A DNA stretch of 64,000 bases from Pirellula sp. (GCA_013822725.1 PNKX01000015.1:62001-126000), one strand, 5' to 3'. Counted from the first letter of the stretch, positions 26,734-35,786 are shown. Notes: generated by a model not told the origin, from the letters alone. Program-made: numbers and translations.

Positions 26734-27987
26734 TCACGCGCGCCGTCGGCGTACCACTGCCGCGCCCCCCAGCGCCAGCAGCGACAGGCTCATCGGTTCA
26801 GGAACGGCGGGGACGACAAACCCCGTGTCGGTCAGCTTGAAGACCGTGCCAGCGTCGAACTCCCCGCCGAAGCCCGTCGTGCTATACAGGTTTCCGTCGG
26901 CATCCGCGACTAAGCCGGCGTAGGGATTGGCGCCGTTAACGCCGTTGAATGACGTAAGCGTGGTCAGAGCGCCAGTAGCGAGGTCGAGCTTGAAGACCGT
27001 GCCAAGGTCGCTCGCTCCGCCATAGCTTGTTGTTCCGTACAGATTGCCGTTGGCGTCGGCGATCAGGTCGCCGAAGGGAATTCGGCCGTTGGCGCCGGCG
27101 AACGATACAAGCGTTGTAAGATCTCCAGTGGCAGGATTGAGCTTGAAGACTGTGCCGCCGTTGCTCGCTCCGCCATAAGCCGTTGTTCCGTACAGGTTGC
27201 CATCGGCGTCAGCGATTAGGCCGGCAGAGGGCTGTTCGCCGTTATGAACGTCGAACTGTGCGAGCTTGGTGAGGGCGTTGGTGACGGGATTGAACTTGAA
27301 GACCGCGCCAACCGCTCCATAAGTCGTTCCGTACAGGTTGCCGACTGAGTCCGCGATCAGACGGGCGCGAGGGTCGCGGCCAATGACGCCGTCAAATGAT
27401 GCGAGCGTGGTGAGGATGCCAGTGACGGGATCGAGCTTAAAGATCGTACCGTCGTTGCTCGTTCCGCCGACGCTCGTCGTTCCGTAGAGATTGCCATCGG
27501 CGTCGGCGATCAAGCCGGCGCGGGAGAAGCCGCCGTTATCGCCATTGAACGATATAAGTGTGGCGAGAGCGTTAGTGACGGAATCGATCTTGAAGACCGT
27601 GCCGTAGCCATTCGCGCCGCCGCGGCGTGTCGTCCCGTACAGATTGCCGTGGGCGTCGGCGATCAGGCCCCCAAGTGTGGTTTGGCCGTTGGCGCCGTTG
27701 AACGACGCGAGCGTGACAAGGGCGCCAGTGGTGGGATTGACTTTAAACACTGTGCCGTAGATGTTCGGCCCGCCGCCGTCCAACGCCGTTCCGTAAAGAC
27801 TGCCATCGGAGTCGGCGATGAGGCCCGCACTTGGGTGAACGCCACTTGCATAATTGAACGACGCGAGTGTGGTGAGATTGGCCGCACAGGCAGGCGATGC
27901 AAAGAAAATGCCCGTTGCGACTGCAGTGATAAGGAGGGCGCAAATCGCCAGCGAGTGCATCGTACGAATCGAGCGGGTGGTCTTCAT
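26734..27987 (-). CDS. PEP-CTERM protein with seven GloVer repeats
   Basis: 417 residues from the ATG at 27987, where a signal peptide (MKTTRSIRTMHSLAICALLI, cleaved near ACA) starts. The body is seven tandem repeats of about 50 residues, each with ASFNG, LIADADGNLYGTT, a GG loop, GTVFKLDP and a closing LTTL. These are the GloVer-type choice-of-anchor repeats, expected to form a beta-propeller. The C-terminus is a PEP-CTERM sorting signal (VPEPMSLSLLALGGAAVVRRRRA): PEP motif, hydrophobic stretch, Arg cluster. Such proteins are exported and processed by exosortase and usually end up on the cell surface. Repeat 4 is about four residues shorter than the others. No enzymatic role is seen. Confidence 0.9.
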   Translation of the reverse strand: MKTTRSIRTMHSLAICALLITAVATGIFFASPACAANLTTLASFNYASGVHPSAGLIADSDGSLYGTALDGGGPNIYGTVFKVNPTTGALVTLASFNGANGQTTLGGLIADAHGNLYGTTRRGGANGYGTVFKIDSVTNALATLISFNGDNGGFSRAGLIADADGNLYGTTSVGGTSNDGTIFKLDPVTGILTTLASFDGVIGRDPRARLIADSVGNLYGTTYGAVGAVFKFNPVTNALTKLAQFDVHNGEQPSAGLIADADGNLYGTTAYGGASNGGTVFKLNPATGDLTTLVSFAGANGRIPFGDLIADANGNLYGTTSYGGASDLGTVFKLDLATGALTTLTSFNGVNGANPYAGLVADADGNLYSTTGFGGEFDAGTVFKLTDTGFVVPAVPEPMSLSLLALGGAAVVRRRRA

Positions 27988-28119
27988 GGGTTCTCTTGAC
28001 CTGGGGATCGAATCAGCGTCCCGGCATCTCATGCATTCGCCCCAGGACAGGGCGATTGCCAAAATATCAGCCCAAACGACGGGGGGCAACTTTCCTAGCG
28101 CTAGGCTTGGCGGATTTTT

Positions 28120-28313
28120 GACCACGAACAGAAGAAGGCACGAAAGCGAAGACCACTGCGAATCGACGCGAATAACATTCAAGCAATTCCCGTCTTTCAT
28201 TCGCGCAGATTCGCGCAGATTCGCGTGATTCGCGGTGACTTCCCCCCGCTCTTTTTTTCGTCTATTTCGTGGTCAACGCGTCCGCCTTTTCTTCCCTGGC
28301 GTCCTTGGCGGTT
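28120..28313. repeat. Nested quasi-palindrome (ACCACGAA and GCGAATCGACGCGAAT words)
   Basis: Outer arms GACCACGAA (28120) and TTCGTGGTC (ending 28274); inner arms with CGAATCGACGCGAATAA and the complement words ATTCGCGCAGATTCGCG and GATTCGCGG. A CTTGGCGTCC-type half-element follows at about 28297-28313. It is upstream of the GloVer gene, in the 758-bp gap 27988-28745, which holds no supported gene. Confidence 0.75.
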
Positions 28314-28522
28314 CCAAAAAACGACCGTCTTCCTGGTTGAAATTGGCCACCCAGATCGCTAACGTGAACATTAGTTCATTTTCCGTAAATAGAGAATCGC
28401 TCGCCCTAGTGACGGGAGAGCCCTTCATGCTGCGCAATTAGCTACCCCAGGTCAGCGATGAGAATTAGCCGCGACGCGCAGCGGAGCGCTCAATGCCACC
28501 CCAACGGCCACAAACAACTGAC

Positions 28523-28725
28523 GCGACAACTGTCGCCTTGAGACCAACCACAACCCGAAGGGAGAAGACAACTTAAGACTTCTGTCGCCAAAAACGCATC
28601 AGGCGACACAATGCCCGCCGCGACAAGTCGTCGCCCGTGACGTCCACGCAACCTCAACGGAGAGCACAACTTGAGACTACTGTCGCCAAAAATGCACTTC
28701 GCGACAGAAGTCGCCGATGCGACAG
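28523..28725. repeat. Cluster of TGTCGC/GCGACA motifs with a direct repeat
   Basis: In about 200 bp the hexamer TGTCGC or its complement GCGACA occurs at least eight times, often as facing pairs (GCGACAACTGTCGC at 28523; TGTCGCC...GGCGACA at 28582-28608). Two blocks of about 60 bp (28547-28609 and 28648-28707) are imperfect direct repeats sharing ACAACTT, GAGACT or AAGACT, and CTGTCGCCAAAAA. It lies immediately after the DUF6807 stop codon. It could be a repeat family, hairpins or a multi-site protein-binding region. Confidence 0.65.
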
Positions 28726-28745
28726 AATATCGCGCTGCCAGCGCG

Positions 28746-29720
28746 TCACTTCGCAAACGCCTCGTACGCCTCCGCCACCTTCCCTTCACGTTCGTCCCCG
28801 CGATGAAGATAGAGGCGATAACGCAGGTCGACCGACTCGCCGGCCGGGACGACGAGGCCTCCCTTGTCTTCCGGCTTGCCAGTGTAAGGCGCCTTGCCAA
28901 AGGGGTTCGCCGCATGCAGTCCATAAGGCCGCACATGCCACCGCGGGACGCCATAGGCCGACCGCGGATCGGCGAAGATCGCGATGCCGACCCGCTCGTC
29001 GTCGACGGGGCCGTGGTAGTCGACCCACTCAGCCTCTTGGCCCCAGGTCGCGCCGTCGACCGCGCCACGGCTGTTGACGATCCGGCCACCCTGCTTCGCA
29101 TCAACTCGCATCGTGCTGCCGACGCGCACCGCGAACATTCCCTCTTTGGTGTCGCCGATCGTCAACGGTCCGTCGGCCGACCAGAGCCGAATGCGAAAGT
29201 CGATCCACCGCGCATCGGCCGTGGCGCCGAACTCAAGGAGCCGTTGATCATGAGCAACAGCTTTGCCGCTGGCGTTCAGCCAGTCGTTGCGCGTCCCAAT
29301 CACTGCGGCCTTGTCGTTGCTGTCGAGTCGCACAAATTCGCGATGGGCGACGGAACCGATTTCGTAGGGGCGCACGACGCCTGGCTCCGGTTCGTGCCAG
29401 AAGTCGCAGCCATTGACTCCTTCGTACCCGAACCAGACGGAACGATGATGAACGTGGTCGACTTCTTCACCCGGACCGCGTCCGCCGACGGGGTACGTTC
29501 GCGTCACCTTCGCTCCGGTCGGTCCATTGAGCGGCCACAAGACCGGCTTCGTCCCAGAACGTTTGAGATAGCGCGTGAAAACCTCGCCATCGACGTAAAC
29601 GGTGGCGCCGTCCGGTTCTTCGGAAACGGTCAGGCGGGGTTCAGCCTGCACGTTCGCTGCGACGAGTGCAGACGCCAGCATCGCCAGCGCGGCGGCAAGG
29701 AAAACGGTAGGTCGTCTCAA
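28746..29720 (-). CDS. DUF6807 (PmoA-like) secreted protein
   Basis: 324 residues from a TTG at 29720, chosen because AAGGA lies 7-8 nt upstream and the signal peptide (RRPTVFLAAALAMLASALVA, cleaved near VQA) starts there. The core shows DUF6807 marks: PLNGPTGAKVTRTYP, DHVHHRSVWFGYEGVNG, DFWHE, and RPYGLHAANPFGK near the end. The family, common in planctomycetes, is sometimes named methane oxygenase PmoA by homology transfer, but it is not a monooxygenase subunit. It is a likely sugar-related beta-sandwich protein of unknown reaction. Same strand as GH28, in a pectin-related neighbourhood. Confidence 0.88.
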   Translation of the reverse strand: MRRPTVFLAAALAMLASALVAANVQAEPRLTVSEEPDGATVYVDGEVFTRYLKRSGTKPVLWPLNGPTGAKVTRTYPVGGRGPGEEVDHVHHRSVWFGYEGVNGCDFWHEPEPGVVRPYEIGSVAHREFVRLDSNDKAAVIGTRNDWLNASGKAVAHDQRLLEFGATADARWIDFRIRLWSADGPLTIGDTKEGMFAVRVGSTMRVDAKQGGRIVNSRGAVDGATWGQEAEWVDYHGPVDDERVGIAIFADPRSAYGVPRWHVRPYGLHAANPFGKAPYTGKPEDKGGLVVPAGESVDLRYRLYLHRGDEREGKVAEAYEAFAK

Positions 29721-29751
29721 CGTACATCCTTTGCGAAAGATATAGGGGAAC

Positions 29752-29950
29752 TGCAAAGTTCAAAAATTAATCGCCAAGAGCGCCAAGAGGAAATGCCTTT
29801 TACCACGAAACACACGAAGCACACAAAAAGTGAGGTAGCGCTGCAGCGCTTGTTCTTTTCCTTTGGTGTGCTTCGCGTGTTTCGTGGTAAATCTCCCCGC
29901 ATTTCCTTGGCGCTCTTGGCGTCCTTGGCGGTTCATCAAAACGACTTTGC
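29752..29950. repeat. Nested quasi-palindrome, about 200 bp
   Basis: Three concentric levels pair: GCAAAG/CTTTGC at the ends; CGCCAAGAGCGCCAAG with CTTGGCGCTCTTGGCG; and TTTACCACGAAACACACGAA and GCACAC with GTGTGC and TTCGCGTGTTTCGTGGTAAA. The centre is GTAGCGCTGCAGCGC. It lies between GH28 and DUF6807, both on the minus strand. It is the clearest case in this window of two word dialects nested in one palindrome. Confidence 0.88.
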
Positions 29951-29975
29951 AATTCTTCTGGTGAAATACAAGGAT

Positions 29976-31361
29976 TCATTCCGGTTGCGTGACGTTCTCG
30001 AGCCGCAAGCTCTCGACATGTTCAAGCACGCTCGGTTTGGCGGCCTTGGCGAACTTCGAATTCGAGATGACGACGTTCTGGATCGGCGATTCCGCCGTCC
30101 CCAGCAAGAAGAGCGGCCGCATGCTTTTCTGGGACGTGATCTGGTCCAGGTGCAGATTCCGCACGACCGGCGGATACTCCCCCGTCTCGCCGAAATAACG
30201 AAGGTCGACGTGGATGACCGCGTCGCTCACTTCGCCGACGCGAATGTTCCGCACGAACAAGTTTTCGAGAAATCCGCCCCGCAGCGAGTTCGATTTCAAG
30301 CGAATCGCCCGTTCGAGCCGCGGGCTGCTCATTTCGCACTCCTCGACGAAGACGTTGCGAATCCCGCCGCTCATTTCGCTGCCAAGCGTGACGCCGCCAT
30401 GGCCGTCGCGCATCGTGCAGTTGCGGACGACGATGTTTTCGCTGGGCCGATTGAGCCGCCGGCCGTCGGCGTTGCGGCCCGATTTGATCGCGATGCAGTC
30501 GTCGCCGGTGTCGAACGTGCAGCTTTCGATCAACACGCCGCGGCACGACTCAGGATTGCAGCCGTCGTTGTTCGGTCCGTGGCTGTTCACTGTCACGCCG
30601 CGAATCGTCGCCGATTCGCAGAGAACCGGATTGAGAATCCACATCGGCGCGTTGATGATCGTCACCCCTTCGATCAACACGCGACGACAGCGGTAAGGTT
30701 GCACGAAGCTGGGCCGCAGGCGATCACCTTCGCCAAACAGTCGCTCCGCGGGAGGCGTCCCGGCGTCGGCCAACTCGCCGAGCCGCTTCACCGCCGCCGT
30801 TTGATCGGGATCTCCCTGCCGCCAGCCGTGATCGACCTCGCCTCCCCACTTTCCCTTCCACGGCCACCAGGCGCCCGGCCCCGCTTGACCATCGAGCGTT
30901 CCTTCGCCGGTGAGGGCGATGTTCTCTTGATCAAGCGCGTAGACCAGCGGCGAATAGTTGAGGAGCTCAGTCCCTTCGAACCGCGTAAAGACCGCCGGCA
31001 AGTAATGCTGCGGATCGGCGGAGAATTTGAGCGTGGCCCCGCGCGCCACATGCAGATTGACGTTCGACCGCAGATGGATCGGCCCATCGACGCGCCACTC
31101 GCCGGCCGGCGCCACAACCTTGCCGCCCCCCGCCTGCGCACACGCGGCGATCGCCGCATCGATCGCCGGCTTGCAGTCTGTATTGCCGCCGCTCACGGCG
31201 CCGTGGTCGACAATCGAAAACTCGCGATCGGGAAACGCCGGCAGTTCGATCGCAGCGAGGATGCTGGGCAGCGCCTCCCACCCCGCCGGCTCGGCCGAGA
31301 CGGGCCGATTCCAGCACGCCGCCGCCAGGAACGCCAGAACGCCGAGTCGGATCAACTGCAT
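29976..31361 (-). CDS. GH28 family polygalacturonase-like hydrolase
   Basis: 461 residues. A signal peptide ends near PVSAEP, followed by a right-handed beta-helix. The GH28 active-site blocks are all present: NNDGCNPESC (NxDG), TGDDCIAIKSG (the DD pair), GHGGVTLGSEMSGG (catalytic His) and IRLKSN (RxK). The enzyme hydrolyses alpha-1,4 galacturonosyl or rhamnogalacturonan bonds; exo- or endo-action cannot be told. It is divergent from an AraC/XylR-type regulator, with a 192-bp promoter region between them. A DUF6807 gene follows downstream after a long palindrome. Confidence 0.93.
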   Translation of the reverse strand: MQLIRLGVLAFLAAACWNRPVSAEPAGWEALPSILAAIELPAFPDREFSIVDHGAVSGGNTDCKPAIDAAIAACAQAGGGKVVAPAGEWRVDGPIHLRSNVNLHVARGATLKFSADPQHYLPAVFTRFEGTELLNYSPLVYALDQENIALTGEGTLDGQAGPGAWWPWKGKWGGEVDHGWRQGDPDQTAAVKRLGELADAGTPPAERLFGEGDRLRPSFVQPYRCRRVLIEGVTIINAPMWILNPVLCESATIRGVTVNSHGPNNDGCNPESCRGVLIESCTFDTGDDCIAIKSGRNADGRRLNRPSENIVVRNCTMRDGHGGVTLGSEMSGGIRNVFVEECEMSSPRLERAIRLKSNSLRGGFLENLFVRNIRVGEVSDAVIHVDLRYFGETGEYPPVVRNLHLDQITSQKSMRPLFLLGTAESPIQNVVISNSKFAKAAKPSVLEHVESLRLENVTQPE

Positions 31362-31397
31362 GAATGCGGCCCGTCGAAGCAGAAAAAATCGAAGAAG

Positions 31398-31440
31398 AGA
31401 TTGGCCCTAAAACCGGCCAATCTCCATTCTGGATTGGCCA
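31398..31440. promoter_or_regulatory. Candidate operator between GH28 and its regulator
   Basis: Perfect 9-bp inverted repeat AGATTGGCC (31398-31406) and GGCCAATCT (31415-31423), followed by a third half-site GGATTGGCCA (31431-31440). It sits 37-79 bp upstream of the GH28 start codon, in the divergent promoter region. It may be bound by the adjacent AraC/XylR-type protein or another regulator, although AraC-type proteins more often use direct repeats. Regulation is inference. Confidence 0.5.
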
Positions 31441-31553
31441 TCTGGTTGCAGTCGAGTCGCTGTCGTTGCAATAATGGGAGGAAAATCGCAGCAAACTGCG
31501 GTCACTCCTCTCGCTTGTTCGTCGTCGCCGCAATCGTGGCCGGGGCTTTTCCC

Positions 31554-32711
31554 ATGAAACGCGTTCGAGAAATCGCGCTCGCCTTCCCGCGCGGGGCCCA
31601 TCAGGAGGTCTTCATCGAGGGAGTCCTCCGCTACGCCCGCGACCAGGAGTGCGACTGGTCCTATATCACGGCGCCCGAATCGCTGTCGTTGTCGGTGCTC
31701 GACCTCGTCGGCTGGCCCGGCGACGGGATTCTGGCGGCGATCAACACGGCTCAGGAAGCGACCTGCGCGGCGTCGCTGTCGATTCCGCTGGTGAACATCT
31801 CCAGCGCCTTGCTTCGTTCGCCAGTACCGCGGTCGATCGTCGACAACCACTCGATTGGTTCGCTCGCCGCCGACCATCTCGTCGGGAAGGGATTTCAGGC
31901 CTACGCCTTCTATGGACTGAGCGACGTTCAATACTCGAAGGATCGACAGGCTGGTTTCGAAGAGCGGATCACCGCCGCCGGCTATCGCTGCGTTGAGTTC
32001 CTGTCGAAGCCAACGTTCGGCCTCGGCGGCAACCAATGGTTGCTGCAGTACCGCGTGTTGGCGGAGTGGCTGGCGACGCTGCCGGCGCCCTGCGGGTTGT
32101 TCGCCGTCTCCGACTACCGCGCACGGCAAGCGATCGACGCCTGCCGGCAGGTTGGCCTGCAAGTTCCCGAGCAGATTGCCGTCATCGGCGTCGACAACGA
32201 GCAGATCATTTGCGATCACTCGTCGCCGACCCTCACCAGCGTCGCCCGCAATGATCAACTGGAAGGGTACCGCGCCGCCGCGATGCTCGATCGACTCCTC
32301 AACGGCAAGCGCGTCTCGCTCGAAGAGGCGCCGATTCCGCCGCTGCAGGTCGTCGAACGCGAGTCGACGGCGACGTTTGCCGTTTCCGACGCTCGGCTGC
32401 GGCAAGCCCTCTCGTTCCTGCACCAGCATATCGAGAAGCCGATCACAATCGACCAGATCACCGAACATGCCGGCGTCTCGCGGCGTTGGCTGGAGTACGC
32501 CTTCCGCGACGTGTTGGGCGAAACGCCGTACCAGTATTTGCGGCGCCAACGGCTCGCGATGGCACGGCGTCTGTTGGCTGAAGACCCTACGGCGAAGGTG
32601 TATTCGATCGCCCAGCAGACAGGCTTTTCGTCGGCAAAACAGCTGGCGATCGCGTTCCAGCAAGACTTTGGCATGAGCCCGCGGGAATACCGCAAATCGA
32701 CGCAGGCGTAG
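31554..32711 (+). CDS. XylR-type AraC family transcriptional regulator
   Basis: 385 residues from the ATG at 31554. The N-terminal part (about 1-275) is a LacI/periplasmic-binding-like sensor: YARDQECDWSYI, VDNHSIGSLAADHLVGKGF, PEQIAVIGVDNE and SPTLTSV. The C-terminal part (about 285-385) is a double helix-turn-helix of the AraC family (ITIDQITEHAGVSRRWLEYAF and IAQQTGFSSAKQLAIAFQQD). This matches the sensor-plus-AraC layout of XylR, which responds to a sugar. It is divergent from GH28 and convergent with uxaE, so a role in sensing a pectin-derived sugar is likely but inferred. The frame is open far upstream; that part is antisense to GH28 and is not coding. Confidence 0.9.
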   Translation: MKRVREIALAFPRGAHQEVFIEGVLRYARDQECDWSYITAPESLSLSVLDLVGWPGDGILAAINTAQEATCAASLSIPLVNISSALLRSPVPRSIVDNHSIGSLAADHLVGKGFQAYAFYGLSDVQYSKDRQAGFEERITAAGYRCVEFLSKPTFGLGGNQWLLQYRVLAEWLATLPAPCGLFAVSDYRARQAIDACRQVGLQVPEQIAVIGVDNEQIICDHSSPTLTSVARNDQLEGYRAAAMLDRLLNGKRVSLEEAPIPPLQVVERESTATFAVSDARLRQALSFLHQHIEKPITIDQITEHAGVSRRWLEYAFRDVLGETPYQYLRRQRLAMARRLLAEDPTAKVYSIAQQTGFSSAKQLAIAFQQDFGMSPREYRKSTQA

Positions 32712-32737
32712 TTTGGCTGGCAACGTCCTTCGATTTA

Positions 32738-32864
32738 TGGACAGGATAACAGGATAGAGCGGATCGACTGGATCGAAGAGAATTGATTGACGTTGCGTAG
32801 CGAGATCGAGCGCGACCTCGAACAATCAATCCTGTAGATCCAAGAAATCCTGTGATCCTGTCCA
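32738..32864. repeat. Quasi-palindromic repeat (ACAGGAT/ATCCTG words)
   Basis: Left arm TGGACAGGATAACAGGAT, then GGATCGACTGGATCG; right arm GATCC, AAATCCTGTGATCCTGTCCA. The inner words ATTGATTG and CAATCAAT also pair. It lies in the convergent gap between the AraC regulator and uxaE, and is similar to 5121-5202. Confidence 0.8.
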
Positions 32865-32885
32865 GTCTTTACTGCGGACTAGCCC

Positions 32886-34178
32886 TTACCCAGCGTTGAG
32901 CGGCGCGAGATGCCGTACGAAGTGCTGCTTCAGAATCTCGCAGTGTTCCTGCGGATAGGCCTTAAGCAGTGAGACCAATCGCGGGCCAAGCTTGGCGTTG
33001 GTAATTACCGACCCAAACGTGCAGTGCAGAATCTGCCGCCCTGGTTCCGTGAACCCACGGCCAGGCGCGACGTTCTCCCAGCGATCGAGATAGAGTCGCT
33101 CCAGGATGACCGCGTCTTCAACTTCGTCCGGCGAGGGGATTTCATTGACGACGGCGGAGACGTGATAGCTCGCCTTGTCTTCGTCGAACCGGCTGCGCGA
33201 GAAGTCGATGATCTCACGGAAGAGGCTCGGATCGTGTTGCGCGGCGACGCGGAGGGCTTCGAGGTAGCTCGTTCCCGCCGTCTTCACGTGGAACTTGCCC
33301 TCGGTGACGCGGGCCAGCACCGGATACATCGAAAGCTTGTCGCTGCCGCTGTGGAGCGAGATCTTGTAGGGGCCAAGACGGCGGGCGATTTCGGCGTGGA
33401 TGCGCATCGACGCTTCGAGCTTCGTGAGATCGCCCTTGTAGTCGACTCCCTTTTCGAAGTCGCCGACGAACCGTGGCGCAACGCTGACGAGTCCGATCCC
33501 CGCCTTGCGGAACTGGTCGGCGATGATGAAGTGTTCCGCAGCAGTCGTCGGATGGGACGTTTCATCGACGCTCAGTTCGATCTCGAACGGCTGATCGAGC
33601 TTCGCGGCTTCTTCTTCAACGCACCGGGCGAGCGACGTCGCTCGTCGCAACGCGCGGCCGTACTTCACCGCGGCGCGAGCCAGCGTCTGCTCGTCGAACT
33701 CGATCGCGCCTGAATCAAGACGCTCGGTGCGGCCGCGATATTCGTCGACCCAGGGAGCGAATTCGCGGGCGGATGCGAATTTTTCCTGGAGCGTCGCTGC
33801 ATCGTAGTCGTCGGCCTGTTGGTCGACTTCTTCCGACGGGTCGAGCGTGAACATCACGAACCCCGCCCCCATCGTGCGGCGAATGTCGGCCGGCGTTTTC
33901 AGATGATCGCCGTCTGCAGACCAGGGATCGGTAAACTCCAACGCCGCGAGCGCATCAACGGCCGCAGCCAGAATCGCTTCTGCACTCCGACCTGTGCGCG
34001 TCATTTCGCGGATCGACTGCTGCGCGAAGATGCCGCGGATTGGACCGCCCGCTTCGCGCAGCGCGGCCACATGGCCCGGCGTGCCGAGGCCGAGCCGGTC
34101 GCCGAAGCCGATGCTCGGTTCCATGCCGAGCGGCGTCGGTGCGGGGCGAGTGGTGACGGCGGCGTGACCTGCGCTCAT
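32886..34178 (-). CDS. uxaE: Tagaturonate epimerase (UxaE family)
   Basis: 430 residues. It matches the UxaE family, which converts D-tagaturonate to D-fructuronate: GFGDRLGLGTPGHVAALRE at the N-terminus, IELSVDETSHPTTAAEHFII and KISLHSGSDKLSMYP in the core, and FHVKTAGTSYLEALR nearer the C-terminus. This replaces the tagaturonate reductase/altronate route of E. coli. Its start codon overlaps the uxaC stop by 4 bp (ATGA at 34175-34178), so the two are translationally coupled and act one after the other on galacturonate. Family assignment is from remembered motifs. Confidence 0.85.
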   Translation of the reverse strand: MSAGHAAVTTRPAPTPLGMEPSIGFGDRLGLGTPGHVAALREAGGPIRGIFAQQSIREMTRTGRSAEAILAAAVDALAALEFTDPWSADGDHLKTPADIRRTMGAGFVMFTLDPSEEVDQQADDYDAATLQEKFASAREFAPWVDEYRGRTERLDSGAIEFDEQTLARAAVKYGRALRRATSLARCVEEEAAKLDQPFEIELSVDETSHPTTAAEHFIIADQFRKAGIGLVSVAPRFVGDFEKGVDYKGDLTKLEASMRIHAEIARRLGPYKISLHSGSDKLSMYPVLARVTEGKFHVKTAGTSYLEALRVAAQHDPSLFREIIDFSRSRFDEDKASYHVSAVVNEIPSPDEVEDAVILERLYLDRWENVAPGRGFTEPGRQILHCTFGSVITNAKLGPRLVSLLKAYPQEHCEILKQHFVRHLAPLNAG

Positions 34179-35542
34179 GACGATGGCGTTCCGAGGAAGT
34201 TGGACATGTTTTCGTGGAAGAAGAGACGCACGTCGCGGCGGATTTCATCCTCGCTGGGACGCCAGCCGGTGGCGGCGACGTCGCGATACTTGTCGACCAG
34301 CACATTGGCGATCAGATCGCGACTGTGGTCCCACTTGTAAATCAGCTGGTCGAGCACGCGGGCGTCAGAATGCTGCGGGATGAAGCTCGTCCCCAGCAAT
34401 TCCACTCGCATCCGGGTGATTTCGTCGATCAGCGACGGATTGTTGACGAACCACCAGCAGCCGAAGACCATCAGGTTGCCGAACTTGCGGGCCGCGACAG
34501 CGAGCTCGTGTTGGTTCTCGCGGGCGAGCATCGTGCAAAAGAAGCGATTGTGAGGGAAGTCGCTGCAAATGCGAGCGACGCTCGCTACGTCGGCCAAGCC
34601 GACCATGTCGCCGCCGTCGCGCAGCTCGGGGTTCACCCGCAGCCGCGAGCCGATCATCATCGCAAATGGCAGATCGCGCTCGGCAAGCACCGGCAGAACG
34701 ATCTTCCGCAACACGGCGCTGCTGGTTCGCGGGTCTTCGGCGCCTTCATAACGGAAATCGGGCGGCAAGCTCACCGCACAGTAAATGGCCTGGACGCGGT
34801 CGATCCAATCGCGGACGAATCGCCGGGCATGTTCGATACTTTGCTCGTCAAGCGTCTTATTGACCGGGTAACCCCAGCGCACCAACTGAGCGGCCGCGGC
34901 AGGCCAGTCACGCAGCAGCGGGTCGAACCGTAGCACGCCGGCAAAGCGCGGGTCGTCGCCGACGTGGCGATTCTCGAGCCAGCGGAGCCGTTCATTATCG
35001 TCGAACACCGCGTTCGTCATGGTGATCCGCGAGACGCCGGAGATCTCCATCACGCGGTCGATATGGCGATCAGGATCTTGCTCGGCGAACCACTTCCGAT
35101 AGCCGGCGAGGTCGCGGTCGGCGGGATCGAGCCCGAGTAGTTGCAGCGTCGTGAGGACGCCGCGGCAAGCTTCGCTGATCGGCGAGCGTTCGAGGAAGAG
35201 GTGCTTCCAAATGTGGTCGGCCTGCTCGCTCTTGGTCATCCGCCAGAAGTCGTCGTACGGCAACTGCTGCGGCGTGACGACGCGAAAGACCTCGGCGACA
35301 AGATAATGGTAGGTCAGAAGCTCGTCGATGCCCCAGAGCATCAACCCCTTGGGATCGGCGCCTTTTGCTGAACCGCTGAAGGGAGTCCCGAACGACGGCG
35401 GGTAGAGATGGGTGTGGAAGTCCCAAACCGGCTGCTCACGGACGGCATCGCGGACGGTCGCTTCCAAGGCCGCCCAATCCTGCACCGGACCAGCCGAGCC
35501 AGGGCCTGCCGCCGAGTCCGCATGTTGTTTCGTAACGAGCAT
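34175..35542 (-). CDS. uxaC: Uronate isomerase (glucuronate/galacturonate isomerase)
   Basis: 455 residues. It belongs to the amidohydrolase superfamily, with the metal motif WDFHTHLYPPSFG near the N-terminus. Other blocks fit UxaC: MLWGIDELLTYHYLVAEVFR, LVRWGYPVNK and NLMVFGCWWFVNNP. The enzyme isomerises D-galacturonate to D-tagaturonate (and glucuronate to fructuronate). A good ribosome-binding site (AAAGGA, six nt) precedes the ATG. It is first in the uxaC-uxaE pair. The 244-bp gap upstream holds no gene. Confidence 0.93.
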   Translation of the reverse strand: MLVTKQHADSAAGPGSAGPVQDWAALEATVRDAVREQPVWDFHTHLYPPSFGTPFSGSAKGADPKGLMLWGIDELLTYHYLVAEVFRVVTPQQLPYDDFWRMTKSEQADHIWKHLFLERSPISEACRGVLTTLQLLGLDPADRDLAGYRKWFAEQDPDRHIDRVMEISGVSRITMTNAVFDDNERLRWLENRHVGDDPRFAGVLRFDPLLRDWPAAAAQLVRWGYPVNKTLDEQSIEHARRFVRDWIDRVQAIYCAVSLPPDFRYEGAEDPRTSSAVLRKIVLPVLAERDLPFAMMIGSRLRVNPELRDGGDMVGLADVASVARICSDFPHNRFFCTMLARENQHELAVAARKFGNLMVFGCWWFVNNPSLIDEITRMRVELLGTSFIPQHSDARVLDQLIYKWDHSRDLIANVLVDKYRDVAATGWRPSEDEIRRDVRLFFHENMSNFLGTPSS

Positions 35543-35786
35543 GTCGATCCTTTACGTCCGAGCGAACGGGCGTCGCCGCCCTACCAACGCTCTCTCGCAG
35601 ACCGCCGACGACGACGGTGTGGAAAGAGCCCTCATGCGCTCACACGATAAGGCTATTTGGGACGGAGCGCTACGCCTAAACCGCCGCTCGGGCTGGTTCT
35701 CTCCATCTTACGCGGCCGCTCGATTGCATCCAGGAGGTTATTTTTGCAAAGCGTGTCATAAAAAACGCATCGCGGCTTACCATCAA

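Noticed and set aside
28671-31553. Very long open frame on the plus strand running into the AraC/XylR-type regulator
   Set aside because: It is antisense to the DUF6807 and GH28 genes, whose protein motifs are unambiguous. Only the part from the ATG at 31554 matches a known family.
31407-32825. 472-codon minus-strand open frame opposite the AraC/XylR-type regulator
   Set aside because: The plus strand encodes a clear sensor plus double helix-turn-helix. The minus product is Arg-rich and unrecognisable.
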